From assembly GCF_030867385.1 (NCBI RefSeq), contig NZ_JAPFBJ010000003.1, positions 310,001 to 374,000 of the forward strand: DNA of 64,000 nt, given 5' to 3'. The stretch comes from Sphingobium sp. DEHP117 (GTDB taxonomy: Bacteria; Pseudomonadota; Alphaproteobacteria; Sphingomonadales; Sphingomonadaceae). Under the pieces are notes generated by a model. That model did not search any database. It worked only from the letters and a program-made list of their open reading frames with translations, and was not told where the DNA came from. A program made the position numbers and the translations under genes. Below, piece after piece: positions 55,501-64,000 of this stretch (position 1 is the first letter of the stretch; each line of letters begins with the position of its first letter).

Positions 55501-55902
55501 TTACGGAAGTGCCGGACCGAGCGTCTCGATGATCCGGCAGTCCGCTATAGTGCCCTGACGACAAGTGGTCAGCATTCGCGACAGCTCGCTGCGAAGGGCG
55601 AGGAGATCGCCGATCTTGCGGTCGATATCACGCAGATGCGCGCTGGTGATTCGATCAACTGCCGCACAGGGCTGACTTTTGTCGTCCGAAAGACTGAGCA
55701 GTTCCCGTACCTGTTCCAGCGGAAACCCGAGATCGCGAGCGCGGCGAATGAATGAGAGCCGATCAAGGTCAGCCTCACTGTAGGCGCGATAGTTTCCTGC
55801 CGTTCGGACCGGTTTCGGCAGAAGTCCAATCCGTTCGTAATAACGAATGGTCTCCACTTTGGTAGACGTTGCCTTGCCCAGATCGCCGATTGTCAGTCCC
55901 AT
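55501..55902 (-). CDS. MerR-family divalent-metal sensor (PbrR/CadR-like)
   Basis: This is a 133-residue MerR protein with an N-terminal winged helix (TIGDLGKATSTKVETIRYYERIGLL) and a dimerisation helix. Metal ligands: Cys79 (SQPCAAVD), which marks sensors of +2 ions, and Cys114 and Cys122 (TTCRQGTIADCRII), the spacing of PbrR/CadR proteins. It likely activates the divergent transporter gene when Cd, Pb, Zn or Co is present. The overlong promoter between them (see next) fits. Confidence 0.9.
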   Translation of the reverse strand: MGLTIGDLGKATSTKVETIRYYERIGLLPKPVRTAGNYRAYSEADLDRLSFIRRARDLGFPLEQVRELLSLSDDKSQPCAAVDRITSAHLRDIDRKIGDLLALRSELSRMLTTCRQGTIADCRIIETLGPALP

Positions 55903-55906
55903 GACC

Positions 55907-55937
55907 TTGACCCTGTAGTTGCTACAGGCCCCATATG
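55907..55937 (+). promoter_or_regulatory. MerR-type promoter and operator
   Basis: A -35 box TTGACC (55907-55912) and a -10-like CATATG (55932-55937) are 19 bases apart, the overlong spacing of MerR targets. Between them lies CCTGTAGTTGCTACAGG, a perfect 7-base inverted repeat with three central bases (55912-55928). This is where a metal-bound MerR protein twists the DNA to activate transcription. It directs the transporter gene at 55970. Confidence 0.88.
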
Positions 55938-55969
55938 GGCTTGGATGGTTGAAGAATCGAGGAGGTTAA

Positions 55970-56620
55970 ATGGCTGGCGGATGTTGCGGTGATCACAACG
56001 GGGCCGCTGTAAGCACTGACCGGACATGGCGGCGGGTTCTTTGGATTGCGCTGTTGATTAATGCCGGGATGTTCCTGGTCGAGATCACAGCTGGCGTCAC
56101 GGCGCACTCTGCGTCGCTACGTGCCGACGCAATCGACTTTCTTGGGGACACTGCCAATTATGCGATCAGTCTCGGCGTCGCGGGAATGGCCTTGGTCTGG
56201 CGGTCCAGAGCTGCGCTTGTGAAGGGCCTTTCACTTCTGGTGCTTGGGCTTTGGGCGCTGGGAAGTGCGTTAATTCTTGCTCTTGCCGGGCGGGTACCGA
56301 CAGCGGAGACGATGGGCGTGGTTGGAGTAATGGCGCTTGTCGCTAATCTGGCCTGTGCCGTTATGCTCTGGCGCCATCGTGGGGGGGATGCCAACCGCCG
56401 GTCTGTCTGGATATGTTCGCGCAACGACGCAATTGGTAATGTCGCCGTCATGCTGGCTGCGCTCGGGGTGTTTGGAACCGGGACGTTGTGGCCAGATCTG
56501 ATTGTCGCCCTGATCCTCTCGGGTCTCGGGATCAGCGGCGGGATTCAGATTATCGCGCATGCAAGGCAGGAATTGGCCAGTGCCCGCCACAGTGAAAGCG
56601 CGCCTCAGCATTCAGCATAA
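55970..56620 (+). CDS. Short CDF-like cation transporter
   Basis: This is a 216-residue membrane protein with six predicted helices. ITAGVTAHSASLRADAIDFLGD (helix 2) has the CDF metal site as DxxxD rather than the HxxxD of zinc carriers, and SRNDAIGNVAVML (helix 5) provides the second site. The usual C-terminal cytoplasmic domain is missing. The N-terminus MAGGCCGDH has paired Cys. Under the MerR-type promoter it likely exports Cd, Pb or Co rather than Zn. Confidence 0.82.
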   Translation: MAGGCCGDHNGAAVSTDRTWRRVLWIALLINAGMFLVEITAGVTAHSASLRADAIDFLGDTANYAISLGVAGMALVWRSRAALVKGLSLLVLGLWALGSALILALAGRVPTAETMGVVGVMALVANLACAVMLWRHRGGDANRRSVWICSRNDAIGNVAVMLAALGVFGTGTLWPDLIVALILSGLGISGGIQIIAHARQELASARHSESAPQHSA

Positions 56621-56819
56621 AGCCTTCTGCGGTTGAAGCAGCTTCTCGAATCACCCAGTTCAGGCCCCGACCGTTACGGAACGGCACTATGGGGCCCCGC
56701 ACTCTGTAGACGCTACCGGGTCAAGAGCTGATGCGACAATCCTAATATGGTTGCCCAAGTGCCTACGGGAGGAACCACAAAGTCGGGCTTGCTGTTTCTT
56801 CTTCAAAGGAGCCACCAGC

Positions 56820-58349
56820 ATGTCCAACGTCAGTCAGGAGCGCAGCCATTCCATCTGGATGGATTTAGGTCCGGACATCCCGGCGCCTCCCCTGCGGGAA
56901 AACATCGAGTGCGACGTGGTCGTCATTGGCGGCGGCGTCGCGGGCCTGTCCTGCGCTTACGAACTGACCCGTTTCGGCTATTCAACCGCCGTGATCGATC
57001 GGGGCCGGATCGGCGGCGGTATGACCTCGCGCACGACAGCGCACCTGGCCTCCGCACTGGACGACTACTACAGCGAACTTATCCGGACCCATGATGAGGA
57101 CACGGCCCGCAGATATCATGAAAGCCAGGTCGCCGCGATCAACCGGATCGCCGCCATTTGCGAGGAGGAGGGCATCGATGCCGATTTTGCGCGGCTGGAC
57201 GGCTTCCTGATCCCGGCTTCACCGGATCACCAGTCCGAACTGGCCCGGGAGTTCGACGCCTGCCGCCGAATTGGCGTTGATGTTGAATGGACCGATTTGC
57301 CCCCAATTGCCACCCCGGGCCGCTCGCTTTGCTTTCCGCGTCAGGCCCGGATGCATCCAGCCAGGTACATGGCTGGCCTTGCCCGCTGCATCAGCGCGCG
57401 TGGGGGCCGGCTGTTTGCCGATACCGCATATGTCGGCCACGAGAAGTCGGGCGAACTTGTCCTGATCAAGACGGAAGGCGGACAGACGATCCGCGCAGCA
57501 CACGCCGTGTTTGCCACCAATTCTCCGGTCAACGACAAGGTTGCGCTGCACACCAAGCAGGTTCCGTTCCGCACTTATGCGCTTGCGGGAAAGGTGCCCA
57601 AGGGTTCCGTTGCCGATGCGCTGGTGTGGGATACGCTGGAATACTATCACTATGTCCGCCTCCAGCCGGCAGATGAAGCACATGATTGGCTGATTGTCGG
57701 CGGGGAAGATCACCGCTCGGGCGAAGCGGCGGACATGGACAAGCGCCTCGCTGCCATCGAAGCGTGGGCTCGCGAACGCTACCCGTCGCTGATGCAAATC
57801 GACTATCGGTGGTCGGGTCAGGTTCTCGAACCGATCGACTTCATGCCATTTACGGGCCGCAACCCCGGTGACCACAATATCTATGTCCATACCGGGGACT
57901 CCGGTCAGGGTATTACCAACGGCGTCCTTGCCGGTCTGGTCATAGCGCCCCTGATCTGCGGCCAGGAGGCGCGATTTGCAGATATCGTCCGACCAGACCG
58001 CAAGCCTCTTGGGGTACCCGCTCTGTCGGAGTTCGCCTCCGGTCAGGCGGGAGCGCTCAAAAACCTTGCCGAACATCTGGGGCCGAGCGAAGTCGAATCG
58101 GTAGAGGAAATACCGGCAGGAAGCGGTGCGATCATGCGGCACGGCTCTGCGAAGAAGCTGGCCATCTACAAGGATGAAAACGGCGCACTCTCGGTCTGCT
58201 CTGCACTTTGCACGCACATTGGCTGCATCGTGCACTGGAACCCCTTCGAAAAATGCTGGGATTGCCCGTGTCATGGCTCGCAGTTTTCTACCGAAGGGCA
58301 GGTGCTTAATGGGCCTGCGGTCAACGCGCTCTCGCGCGAAACGCTATAA
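56820..58349 (+). CDS. FAD-dependent oxidoreductase with C-terminal Rieske domain
   Basis: This is a 509-residue protein. An N-terminal DAO-type FAD domain (VVVIGGGVAGLSCAYEL, about 34-50) is joined to a Rieske [2Fe-2S] domain with CTHIGC and, further on, CPCHGSQF. The ATG at 56820 is chosen for AAAGGA upstream, dropping 23 residues of the longer frame. Similar proteins are annotated as amino-acid or glycine oxidase-like oxidoreductases. The substrate is unknown. It may feed electrons from an amine or reduced cofactor into the Rieske domain. Confidence 0.88.
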   Translation: MSNVSQERSHSIWMDLGPDIPAPPLRENIECDVVVIGGGVAGLSCAYELTRFGYSTAVIDRGRIGGGMTSRTTAHLASALDDYYSELIRTHDEDTARRYHESQVAAINRIAAICEEEGIDADFARLDGFLIPASPDHQSELAREFDACRRIGVDVEWTDLPPIATPGRSLCFPRQARMHPARYMAGLARCISARGGRLFADTAYVGHEKSGELVLIKTEGGQTIRAAHAVFATNSPVNDKVALHTKQVPFRTYALAGKVPKGSVADALVWDTLEYYHYVRLQPADEAHDWLIVGGEDHRSGEAADMDKRLAAIEAWARERYPSLMQIDYRWSGQVLEPIDFMPFTGRNPGDHNIYVHTGDSGQGITNGVLAGLVIAPLICGQEARFADIVRPDRKPLGVPALSEFASGQAGALKNLAEHLGPSEVESVEEIPAGSGAIMRHGSAKKLAIYKDENGALSVCSALCTHIGCIVHWNPFEKCWDCPCHGSQFSTEGQVLNGPAVNALSRETL

Positions 58350-58383
58350 GTCTCTGGCTGAGCGTCATATTTTTGCGGATTAC

Positions 58384-59388
58384 TTAAAGCGCACCGGCAA
58401 GTTCGGCGCTACAACCTGACGGAGACAGAGCGATCTGGTGGCTGGCGCCAGCGCGCTGCGCAAAAGCGTCCATAATCCGCCGGCCTTGGCCGGAAGATGG
58501 CTTTGCCATCGGTTGACCCCCGTCGCCTATGCCATTGTCCTTGACTGTCAGGATCCACCGCCCGTCCCGGGCGACTAAGGAAACCGCGATTTTGCCATCG
58601 GCTTGTTCCGGAAACGCATACTTCGCGCAGTTGGTAAGTGCCTCGTTCAGCCAAAGACCCATCGAGGCAGCGACGTTTGCTCCCAGATGAAGTTCTTCAA
58701 TTTCTGTTGTGATCTGAACCTCCGGCGAAAACATCGCCGTTGATATGCGCTCGACAAGGTTTTCAAGATAAGGCTTGATAGCGACCAGTTGTTCTGCATC
58801 TGTATCAAGCAATACATGGCTGTAGATGTCGCCAAAACAACTGATGCGGCCTTTCGCCTCATCAAGTGCACGGATACCATCCGGAGTCTCCCGGCGGCGT
58901 TGTATCTCCAGAAGCGAGAGAACCAGCGAGAAATTGTTCCGGGTCCGGTGCTCGAACTCGGCGAAAATCAACTTCCGCCTGGCAATTTCCTCTCCCTTTT
59001 GATGGGCGGCCTGTTCCACGGCGCCGCGAAAACTTTCTGCCAGAACCATTACCAGCAGCGCTGAGGCAACATTAATGGCCACCCGCCAGAGCTCTGTCGC
59101 ACTTGGCGTCTCGAAGGATCGCACGGGCGGAAGTACCCACCACCACGCCCAAAGGACGGAAATGGCAAGGGCAACCAGTCCAGCATGCAATCTTCCGTAT
59201 AAAGTTGCTACAATCACGGCAGGATAGACCAGCGCGAAGGGACCCGCGGTAGGGGCGATTTCATCCAACAAGGCGCGGACCATGATCATCACGGCGGCGC
59301 AACCAACCCCGAACAGAAGCTGCACGACTGAGCGCTGGAAAGGGGTGCGGCCCCAACGCGTCGCGTCAAACGTCGTTAGATGCTGCAT
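58384..59388 (-). CDS. Membrane sensor histidine kinase (HWE/HisKA_2 type)
   Basis: This is a 334-residue kinase. About four N-terminal membrane segments (DUF4118-like) are followed by a HisKA_2 box with the phospho-acceptor His in FAEFEHRTRNNFSLVLSLLE, and an HATPase domain (WLNEALTNCAKYAF, DNGIGDGG). The ATG at 59388 is preferred over a TTG at 59403. No response regulator is in the window. HWE kinases often act in general stress or light/redox signalling. Confidence 0.85.
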   Translation of the reverse strand: MQHLTTFDATRWGRTPFQRSVVQLLFGVGCAAVMIMVRALLDEIAPTAGPFALVYPAVIVATLYGRLHAGLVALAISVLWAWWWVLPPVRSFETPSATELWRVAINVASALLVMVLAESFRGAVEQAAHQKGEEIARRKLIFAEFEHRTRNNFSLVLSLLEIQRRRETPDGIRALDEAKGRISCFGDIYSHVLLDTDAEQLVAIKPYLENLVERISTAMFSPEVQITTEIEELHLGANVAASMGLWLNEALTNCAKYAFPEQADGKIAVSLVARDGRWILTVKDNGIGDGGQPMAKPSSGQGRRIMDAFAQRAGASHQIALSPSGCSAELAGAL

Positions 59389-59571
59389 GTGCCCCTCGCT
59401 CAATCAGGAGATTAGCCACTCGATGGTGGACGACTTTGCGGCTCTTCCGAGAATAAAGTGGCCCAGATTTCAGGCAATTACGGTGGCAGTCAAGCCCGCC
59501 GCGTATATTAAAATAACGGTCGTAGATTTTATGAGGCTGAGGCTAACAGCCCCGGCGCGCGGGAAAGCCAC

Positions 59572-60726
59572 CTATGCATCTTTCGGAAAATTTGGATTGC
59601 GTCTTTTTCGGCGCAGCAGCCATGTCCACAAACCGGTGACATACAGCACCGGCAACGCAATTCCCGCGACCGCAACCAGCACGCGGCCCGGCATGTTGCC
59701 CACTTCTCCGCTATGGATCGCAAATGCACTTTCAAGGATGCGATTCGTCCAGGGTGCGGCAGCCGCATCGTATACGTCGAGCACTTTTCCTTCAGGGGCG
59801 ATTGTCACGACGCTGGTGCCGGACCAGCTTCTCCATTCGCCGGGCTGACGGAGCCGCACACGGAAAACCGGCGATTTTTCGCTGGGTAGCGTGAGCGTGA
59901 CGAAGGCGGCGCGGGGTAATTGCGCGCTGGCAATCTCCAACGCCCGTTGCGGGGTGATCGGGGAAGGCATCTTTTTAACCGGAACAGCTTCATACGCCTC
60001 GCGATAAGGGAGGTATGAGGAGCTGAATGCCCGAAGCTCCTTACCGAAATCCATACTTGCTCCGGAAAGGGCCAGGAGGATCAGCACACAACCGACAACA
60101 AGGCCGGTGGAGCGGTGCCAGCCCCACATGCGTTGGCGCAAGCTCCGCAATTTGTGCAATGCAAATATCTCGTTCCATCGCGCGCGTCGCGGCCAGCCGA
60201 GGTAGACGCCCCATCCGGCACTCAGAGCAAGGAACAGACCCGACAGGCCAAGCAGAAGGCCACCAGTTTCTCCCAGCAGAAGGTGGTGATGGAGGTCATA
60301 TATCCAGCGCGTCAGATCGCCGTCGGTGGGGAGCTTTGGTCGCCAGTTGCGGTCGTGCAGGATCAGACCGCCTGATACCTCGATAAGGAGGCCGCGCCGG
60401 GCTCCTCCTGCATCGATGTAGTTAAGCGCCAGGATCGACGGATCACCATCTATCACCCCGATCGACTCCGGGTCGACCGAGAGGCTTTTCCGCGCAGTCG
60501 CGACAATTTGGTTCAGGGGGAGGTATTTCGACGAACCAACGGTTTCCGCTCCGGACGAAGCCAGCATCGCGCGATCCAATTCGCGGTGAAAGACGAGGAT
60601 TGCGCCGGTCAGACCCTGCAATGCCCAGACAAGACCAAGCGTGAGACCAAACCAAAGATGGCCGTTTTTCAGGAGTTTGCGCAACCAAATGCCTTGGTCG
60701 GTGCCCTTGTGGGTAGTCTGGTCCAT
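59572..60726 (-). CDS. PepSY-associated membrane protein
   Basis: This is a 384-residue inner-membrane protein with four segments of the PepSY_TM type. HLWFGLTLGLVWALQGLTGAILVFHRELD starts the first repeat and TGLWTWLLRRKR ends the last. Such proteins are often encoded next to siderophore receptors and reduce or process iron-siderophore in the periplasm. It is divergent from the receptor gene at 60842, with the Fur-like palindrome between them. Confidence 0.88.
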   Translation of the reverse strand: MDQTTHKGTDQGIWLRKLLKNGHLWFGLTLGLVWALQGLTGAILVFHRELDRAMLASSGAETVGSSKYLPLNQIVATARKSLSVDPESIGVIDGDPSILALNYIDAGGARRGLLIEVSGGLILHDRNWRPKLPTDGDLTRWIYDLHHHLLLGETGGLLLGLSGLFLALSAGWGVYLGWPRRARWNEIFALHKLRSLRQRMWGWHRSTGLVVGCVLILLALSGASMDFGKELRAFSSSYLPYREAYEAVPVKKMPSPITPQRALEIASAQLPRAAFVTLTLPSEKSPVFRVRLRQPGEWRSWSGTSVVTIAPEGKVLDVYDAAAAPWTNRILESAFAIHSGEVGNMPGRVLVAVAGIALPVLYVTGLWTWLLRRKRRNPNFPKDA

Positions 60727-60787
60727 GGACGTTCCTCATGTTTGAGGCGGATCTCCTAGCGGAAAATCAAAAGCTGTAAAACGCTAT

Positions 60788-60802
60788 TGCGAGTCACTCG
60801 CA
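60788..60802. promoter_or_regulatory. Fur-like 7-1-7 palindrome
   Basis: TGCGAGTCACTCGCA is a perfect inverted repeat of seven bases each side of a single C. It lies midway between the PepSY gene (minus) and the siderophore receptor gene (plus). The 7-1-7 geometry is that of Fur boxes, and the position suits iron control of both divergent genes. Confidence 0.7.
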
Positions 60803-60841
60803 TTATCGATAGCTGGGGCCCACATCTCAGGAAGGACCCTC

Positions 60842-62968
60842 ATGCGAATCAGAATACCGACCGCCGCCGCCGTCATTGGCATTGCCTGCGCGATAAGCAC
60901 CGGGGCACATGCGAATGAAGCCGAGAGCAGCGGGTCCGATACCGAAGAGCAGAGCCGCACCATTGTCGTTACCGGCGTCCGGGAGTCGGGATATGCCCCC
61001 GCATCGACCGGCGCTGCGAAGATTCCGGCAGAATTGCGCGACATTCCGCAGACGGTCGACGTTGTCCCGGAAGCGATACTGCGCGACCAGCGCGCTCTTT
61101 CCATTCAGGATGCGTTGAAGAACGTGCCCGGCGTCGGCCTGAGCCACGGTGACGGGCAGCGGGACCAGGTCACCATTCGTGGGTTCAGCGCGATTTCGGA
61201 TCAGTTTGTCGATGGCTTTCGGGACGATGCTCTCTACTTCCGCGACCTTTCGAACATCGCCCGGATCGAGGTTATCAAGGGACCCGCTGCCGTTCTTTAC
61301 GGTCGCGGCTCCTCGGGCGGACTGATCAACCGGGTAACCCGTAAGCCGGGCGAGAATGTCGCTTCGGTCGTGCTGACAGCGGGAAGTTGGGACACCAAGC
61401 GCGGTGAGTTCGATGTGGGCCGCGTCATCAGCGATGGTGCGGTGGCTTTCCGGCTCACCGGAGCGCTCGAGCGCAGTGGCAGTTTTCGACAATACCAATT
61501 CCTCGATCGGGAGACCATCGCGCCGTCCGTGCTCCTGCGGCCGGGCGCGCAGACCGAAATCCTGATCCAGGCCGACTATCTGCGCGACGAACGTGTCACG
61601 GACTTCGGCATTCCCGCCTACCAGGGTCGCCCAGTCGATGTGGCTCCCGAAACCTACTACGGCGCGGCCAACGCCAAGGATGCCGATACCAGCCGGTCGA
61701 AGGTTTCATCTCAAGCCGTGAGCCTGATCCATCATTTCTCGGACAATCTGACCCTACGCAATGGCTTCCGCCGGTACGACTACGACCTCGACCGCCGCAA
61801 CACGCTGCCTGGCGCAGTCCTTCCGGTCACGGCGACGCGGCCCAAGCCGCTGGTGTCGTTGAACCGGTCAAACTTTTTCCGCGACGAAACCGGCTGGTCG
61901 AATCAACTGGAACTCACCCATCTGGTCGAAGTGGGCGGCACAAAGCACACCCTGCTCTATGGCTTCGAGATTGCCCGTCAGATCAAGCGCCAACTGCTTT
62001 ATTCGCGAAGCGCCATTGCCACGGTCGATCTGTACGCACCGGTCCTTCCAACCGTGCCTGTCGACCTCGGCGGCTCGCCAGCCACCGATAATGAAGGCCG
62101 CTTCAAGAATGAAGGGCTCTACCTCCAGGACATGATCGACTTCGGATCGGGCTTCAAGGCGCTGGTCGGAATTCGCCATGACTGGTTTGAGCAACGCACC
62201 ATCCAGCATCTTGCGCTTCCCAACCTTGCGCGCAGGGACAGTGAATGGAGTCCACGGGCCGGCGTCGTGTTCCAGCCGGACGAAACGCAAAGTTACTATG
62301 CATCCTGGAGCAAGTCCTTCCAGCCTTCTGGTGAAGGCTTTGCCCTTGCAACCAACAACGCCGGGATCGAACCGGAAAAAACCACCAACAAGGAGGTCGG
62401 CGCCAAGTACACGTTCCTGGACGGTCATTTGAACACAACAATTTCGCTGTTCGAGCTCGAACGGACGGGCATCAAGTCGGCGGTCCCCGGCACGACGACG
62501 CTGATTCCGATTGGCACGCAGCGGACGCGCGGTCTGGAACTCACTGCCAACCTTGATCTTCCTTCCGGGTGGCGGGCAGTGGCGGGCTATTCGTATCTGG
62601 ACGCGCGCGTTATCCGCTCCGTCGCCGTTGACGATGGGCAACCGGTCGAGGGCAAGCGAGCCACTATCACACCGCGGCACAGCGCCAACCTGTTCATTAC
62701 CAAGTCCTTCGCTGATCAGTTTGGCCTCGGAATCGGCGGCAATTACGTAGGCGACCGTTTCGCCAACCCCGGAAATACGGTGACACTGCCTTCCTATGTG
62801 ACGATTGACGCCCTTGCCTGGGTCAAGCTCGGTAAGGCCCGCCTGCAACTCAACGCCTATAACCTGTTCGACCGACGCTATATCGTCTCCGGGCACGGGA
62901 CTTCCCCGAACCTCAACCTGCCGGGGGCACCACGGACGGTCATGGCGACCCTGCGCCTCGATATGTGA
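60842..62968 (+). CDS. TonB-dependent siderophore receptor
   Basis: This is a 708-residue outer-membrane receptor with signal peptide (ATGAHA|NEAESS region), TonB box (RTIVVTGVRESGY), plug (LSIQDALKNVPGVGLSHGDGQRDQ, VEVIKGPAAVLYGRGSSGGLINR) and a 22-strand barrel ending in RLDM. The plug wording is that of catecholate-siderophore (Fiu/CirA-like) receptors. With the PepSY protein and the Fur-like site it forms an iron-uptake pair. Confidence 0.92.
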   Translation: MRIRIPTAAAVIGIACAISTGAHANEAESSGSDTEEQSRTIVVTGVRESGYAPASTGAAKIPAELRDIPQTVDVVPEAILRDQRALSIQDALKNVPGVGLSHGDGQRDQVTIRGFSAISDQFVDGFRDDALYFRDLSNIARIEVIKGPAAVLYGRGSSGGLINRVTRKPGENVASVVLTAGSWDTKRGEFDVGRVISDGAVAFRLTGALERSGSFRQYQFLDRETIAPSVLLRPGAQTEILIQADYLRDERVTDFGIPAYQGRPVDVAPETYYGAANAKDADTSRSKVSSQAVSLIHHFSDNLTLRNGFRRYDYDLDRRNTLPGAVLPVTATRPKPLVSLNRSNFFRDETGWSNQLELTHLVEVGGTKHTLLYGFEIARQIKRQLLYSRSAIATVDLYAPVLPTVPVDLGGSPATDNEGRFKNEGLYLQDMIDFGSGFKALVGIRHDWFEQRTIQHLALPNLARRDSEWSPRAGVVFQPDETQSYYASWSKSFQPSGEGFALATNNAGIEPEKTTNKEVGAKYTFLDGHLNTTISLFELERTGIKSAVPGTTTLIPIGTQRTRGLELTANLDLPSGWRAVAGYSYLDARVIRSVAVDDGQPVEGKRATITPRHSANLFITKSFADQFGLGIGGNYVGDRFANPGNTVTLPSYVTIDALAWVKLGKARLQLNAYNLFDRRYIVSGHGTSPNLNLPGAPRTVMATLRLDM

Positions 62969-63021
62969 GGCGCGAACCAGGTAAAATTCAGCAGAGAAAC
63001 ACCAACGAGGAGCGGCTTGCC

Positions 63022-63441
63022 ATGTACGAATTTGTCGACCGGCCGGTCACCAGCTTGGACAATGGTAGCCGCTTTCTGGTCTGGTCGATGCGGAACTGGG
63101 TTGCTGCCTGCGCCGAACGCCAGTGCCCCGGCAGCCGCATAGCCGAGGGATTTGCCCGCTGGGGAATGCTACGGGGACTCCATCCATTTCTTCGCATCAT
63201 GGCACTCTTGAACCGCCATGGTCTGACAAATCTCGAATTCTGCAAACTCGGGTGCAATCACATCGCAGAAGGCGAAGCCATAATTCTTGGAGTGATCGCA
63301 TCAGGGCTTCGTTGCGAAAGGTCTTTGCCTGGCACGCTCGAATGCCTGGTCGAAGAGGGATGGGTTGGTGACCTCGTCTGTTCCATCAGCGAGCTCGCCC
63401 AGGCGATGCGCTCCAGCCCGAAGCTGAGCATCAGTCAATGA
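63022..63441 (+). CDS. Small unknown protein downstream of the siderophore receptor
   Basis: This is a 139-residue protein beginning MYEFVDRPVTSLDNG, with several Cys (CAERQCPGS, FCKLGCNHI, CERSLPGTLECL). The ATG at 63022 has GAGGAG upstream. A longer frame from 62965 overlaps the receptor. No family is recognised. It likely belongs to the receptor's transcription unit. The Cys pairs could bind metal or be redox-active. Confidence 0.6.
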   Translation: MYEFVDRPVTSLDNGSRFLVWSMRNWVAACAERQCPGSRIAEGFARWGMLRGLHPFLRIMALLNRHGLTNLEFCKLGCNHIAEGEAIILGVIASGLRCERSLPGTLECLVEEGWVGDLVCSISELAQAMRSSPKLSISQ

Positions 63442-63511
63442 AGCGACGGCGCTGAAATCCACGAAGCGCGGGCCGGCACAGCCAACCCGCGCTTCACCTG
63501 GATCCGCGTGA

Positions 63512-64000
63512 TTAGCCGAACAGCTTTTGCGCAGTCTTGGCGACCCGCGCGCCGAGATAGCGGGCGCCGGCGAGCTCGTCTTCATCAGGCTGGCGGCTGC
63601 CGTCCGCCCCGGCAATGGTCGTCGCACCATAAGGAGCACCGCCGCGTACCTTGTCGTGTCCTGATTGACCCGCAAAGCCGTAGTCGAGGCCGACGATCGT
63701 CATCCCGAAATGCAGCAGGTTGGTAATCACGGAAAACAGTGTGGTTTCCTGTCCGCCATGCTGGGTGCCTGTCGAGGTGAAGGCGGCCCCGACTTTACCG
63801 TTGAGCGCGCCGCGCGCCCACAGGCCGCCCGCCTGGTCGAGGAACGCCGCCATCTGCGACGAGATCCGCCCAAAGCGGGTACCGGTTCCGACGACGATCG
63901 CGTCGTAGTTCTCCAGATCGGCAATCGCGGCCACCGGCGCGGGCTGGTCGAGCTTGAAGTGATTGGCGCGGGCGACATCCTCGGGAACGGTTTCCGGAAC
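63512..64000 (-). CDS. wrbA: WrbA-type NAD(P)H:quinone oxidoreductase (5' end outside the window)
   Basis: The frame is open to the right edge and stops at 63512, giving the C-terminal 160 residues or so. [30 protein letters not shown] and [17 protein letters not shown] are the FMN-binding flavodoxin blocks of WrbA. The start lies beyond the window. WrbA reduces quinones by two electrons and protects from redox cycling, consistent with the nearby SOD and metal genes. Confidence 0.85.
   Translation of the reverse strand, partial: VPETVPEDVARANHFKLDQPAPVAAIADLENYDAIVVGTGTRFGRISSQMAAFLDQAGGLWARGALNGKVGAAFTSTGTQHGGQETTLFSVITNLLHFGMTIVGLDYGFAGQSGHDKVRGGAPYGATTIAGADGSRQPDEDELAGARYLGARVAKTAQKLFG

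Overview
The window looks like chromosomal or large-plasmid DNA of a GC-rich alphaproteobacterium of the sphingomonad group (Novosphingobium, Sphingobium or Sphingomonas-like). This is inferred from gene style, since no rRNA, tRNA or housekeeping marker is present. The evidence is the long TonB-dependent receptors of the degrader type, the many short-chain dehydrogenases and acyl-CoA dehydrogenases, the density of 1- to 4-base gene overlaps, and a czcCBA/HupE/anchor-protein metal block.

Region 1 (about 0.6-43.2 kb) is a large catabolic island. Two tightly packed minus-strand operons form its core. The first (28.75 to 21.9 kb) encodes the deazaflavin synthase FbiC, a NADPH:F420 reductase (NpdG), a hotdog/MaoC protein, an MFS permease, an SDR and a thiolase. 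The second (21.77 to 7.95 kb) encodes a luciferase-like (LLM) oxidoreductase, a split AtuA-like pair, four acyl-CoA dehydrogenases (two forming a coupled pair), an ADP-forming acyl-CoA ligase, two enoyl-CoA hydratases, a phosphotransferase-family protein and two SDRs. Around them lie two paralogous TonB-dependent receptors, a GntR/FCD regulator, a MaoC-GMC oxidoreductase-SnoaL-ALDH operon, an esterase plus Baeyer-Villiger monooxygenase pair, and an ALDH plus PQQ-alcohol-dehydrogenase/cytochrome c pair. A plausible reading is uptake of a hydrophobic alcohol or ketone (alicyclic, terpenoid or steroid-like), oxidation to ketone and acid, Baeyer-Villiger ring or chain opening, ester hydrolysis, CoA activation and beta-oxidation, with a 5-deazaflavin redox step. 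The substrate cannot be named from sequence.

The most notable points are these. (a) Deazaflavin (Fo/F420) biosynthesis, recycling and probable use are embedded in a proteobacterial catabolic cluster, while the F420 tail genes (cofC, cofD, cofE) are absent from the window. (b) A shared motif, GATAAYTATAYGCATA, is present exactly or as variants in all five main promoter regions of the island, including upstream of the GntR gene, which suggests one local regulon. (c) Directly oriented IS6-type remnants lie at both ends of the island (236-353 and 43203-44009), with a third, different IS6 relic at 3265-3510.

Region 2 (44.2-56.6 kb) is a metal and oxyanion resistance block. It has an NreB-like MFS exporter with a His-rich tail, a small His-rich periplasmic protein, czcCBA, a HupE/UreJ protein, a membrane-anchored protein, ChrA, a Tat-type Fe/Mn superoxide dismutase, and a MerR-type divalent-metal sensor divergent from a short CDF-like transporter across a textbook MerR promoter.

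Region 3 (56.8-64 kb) holds a Rieske-tailed FAD oxidoreductase, an HWE/HisKA_2 sensor kinase, and a divergent PepSY protein/TonB siderophore receptor pair around a perfect 7-1-7 Fur-like palindrome. It ends with a small unknown protein and a WrbA-type gene cut by the window edge.
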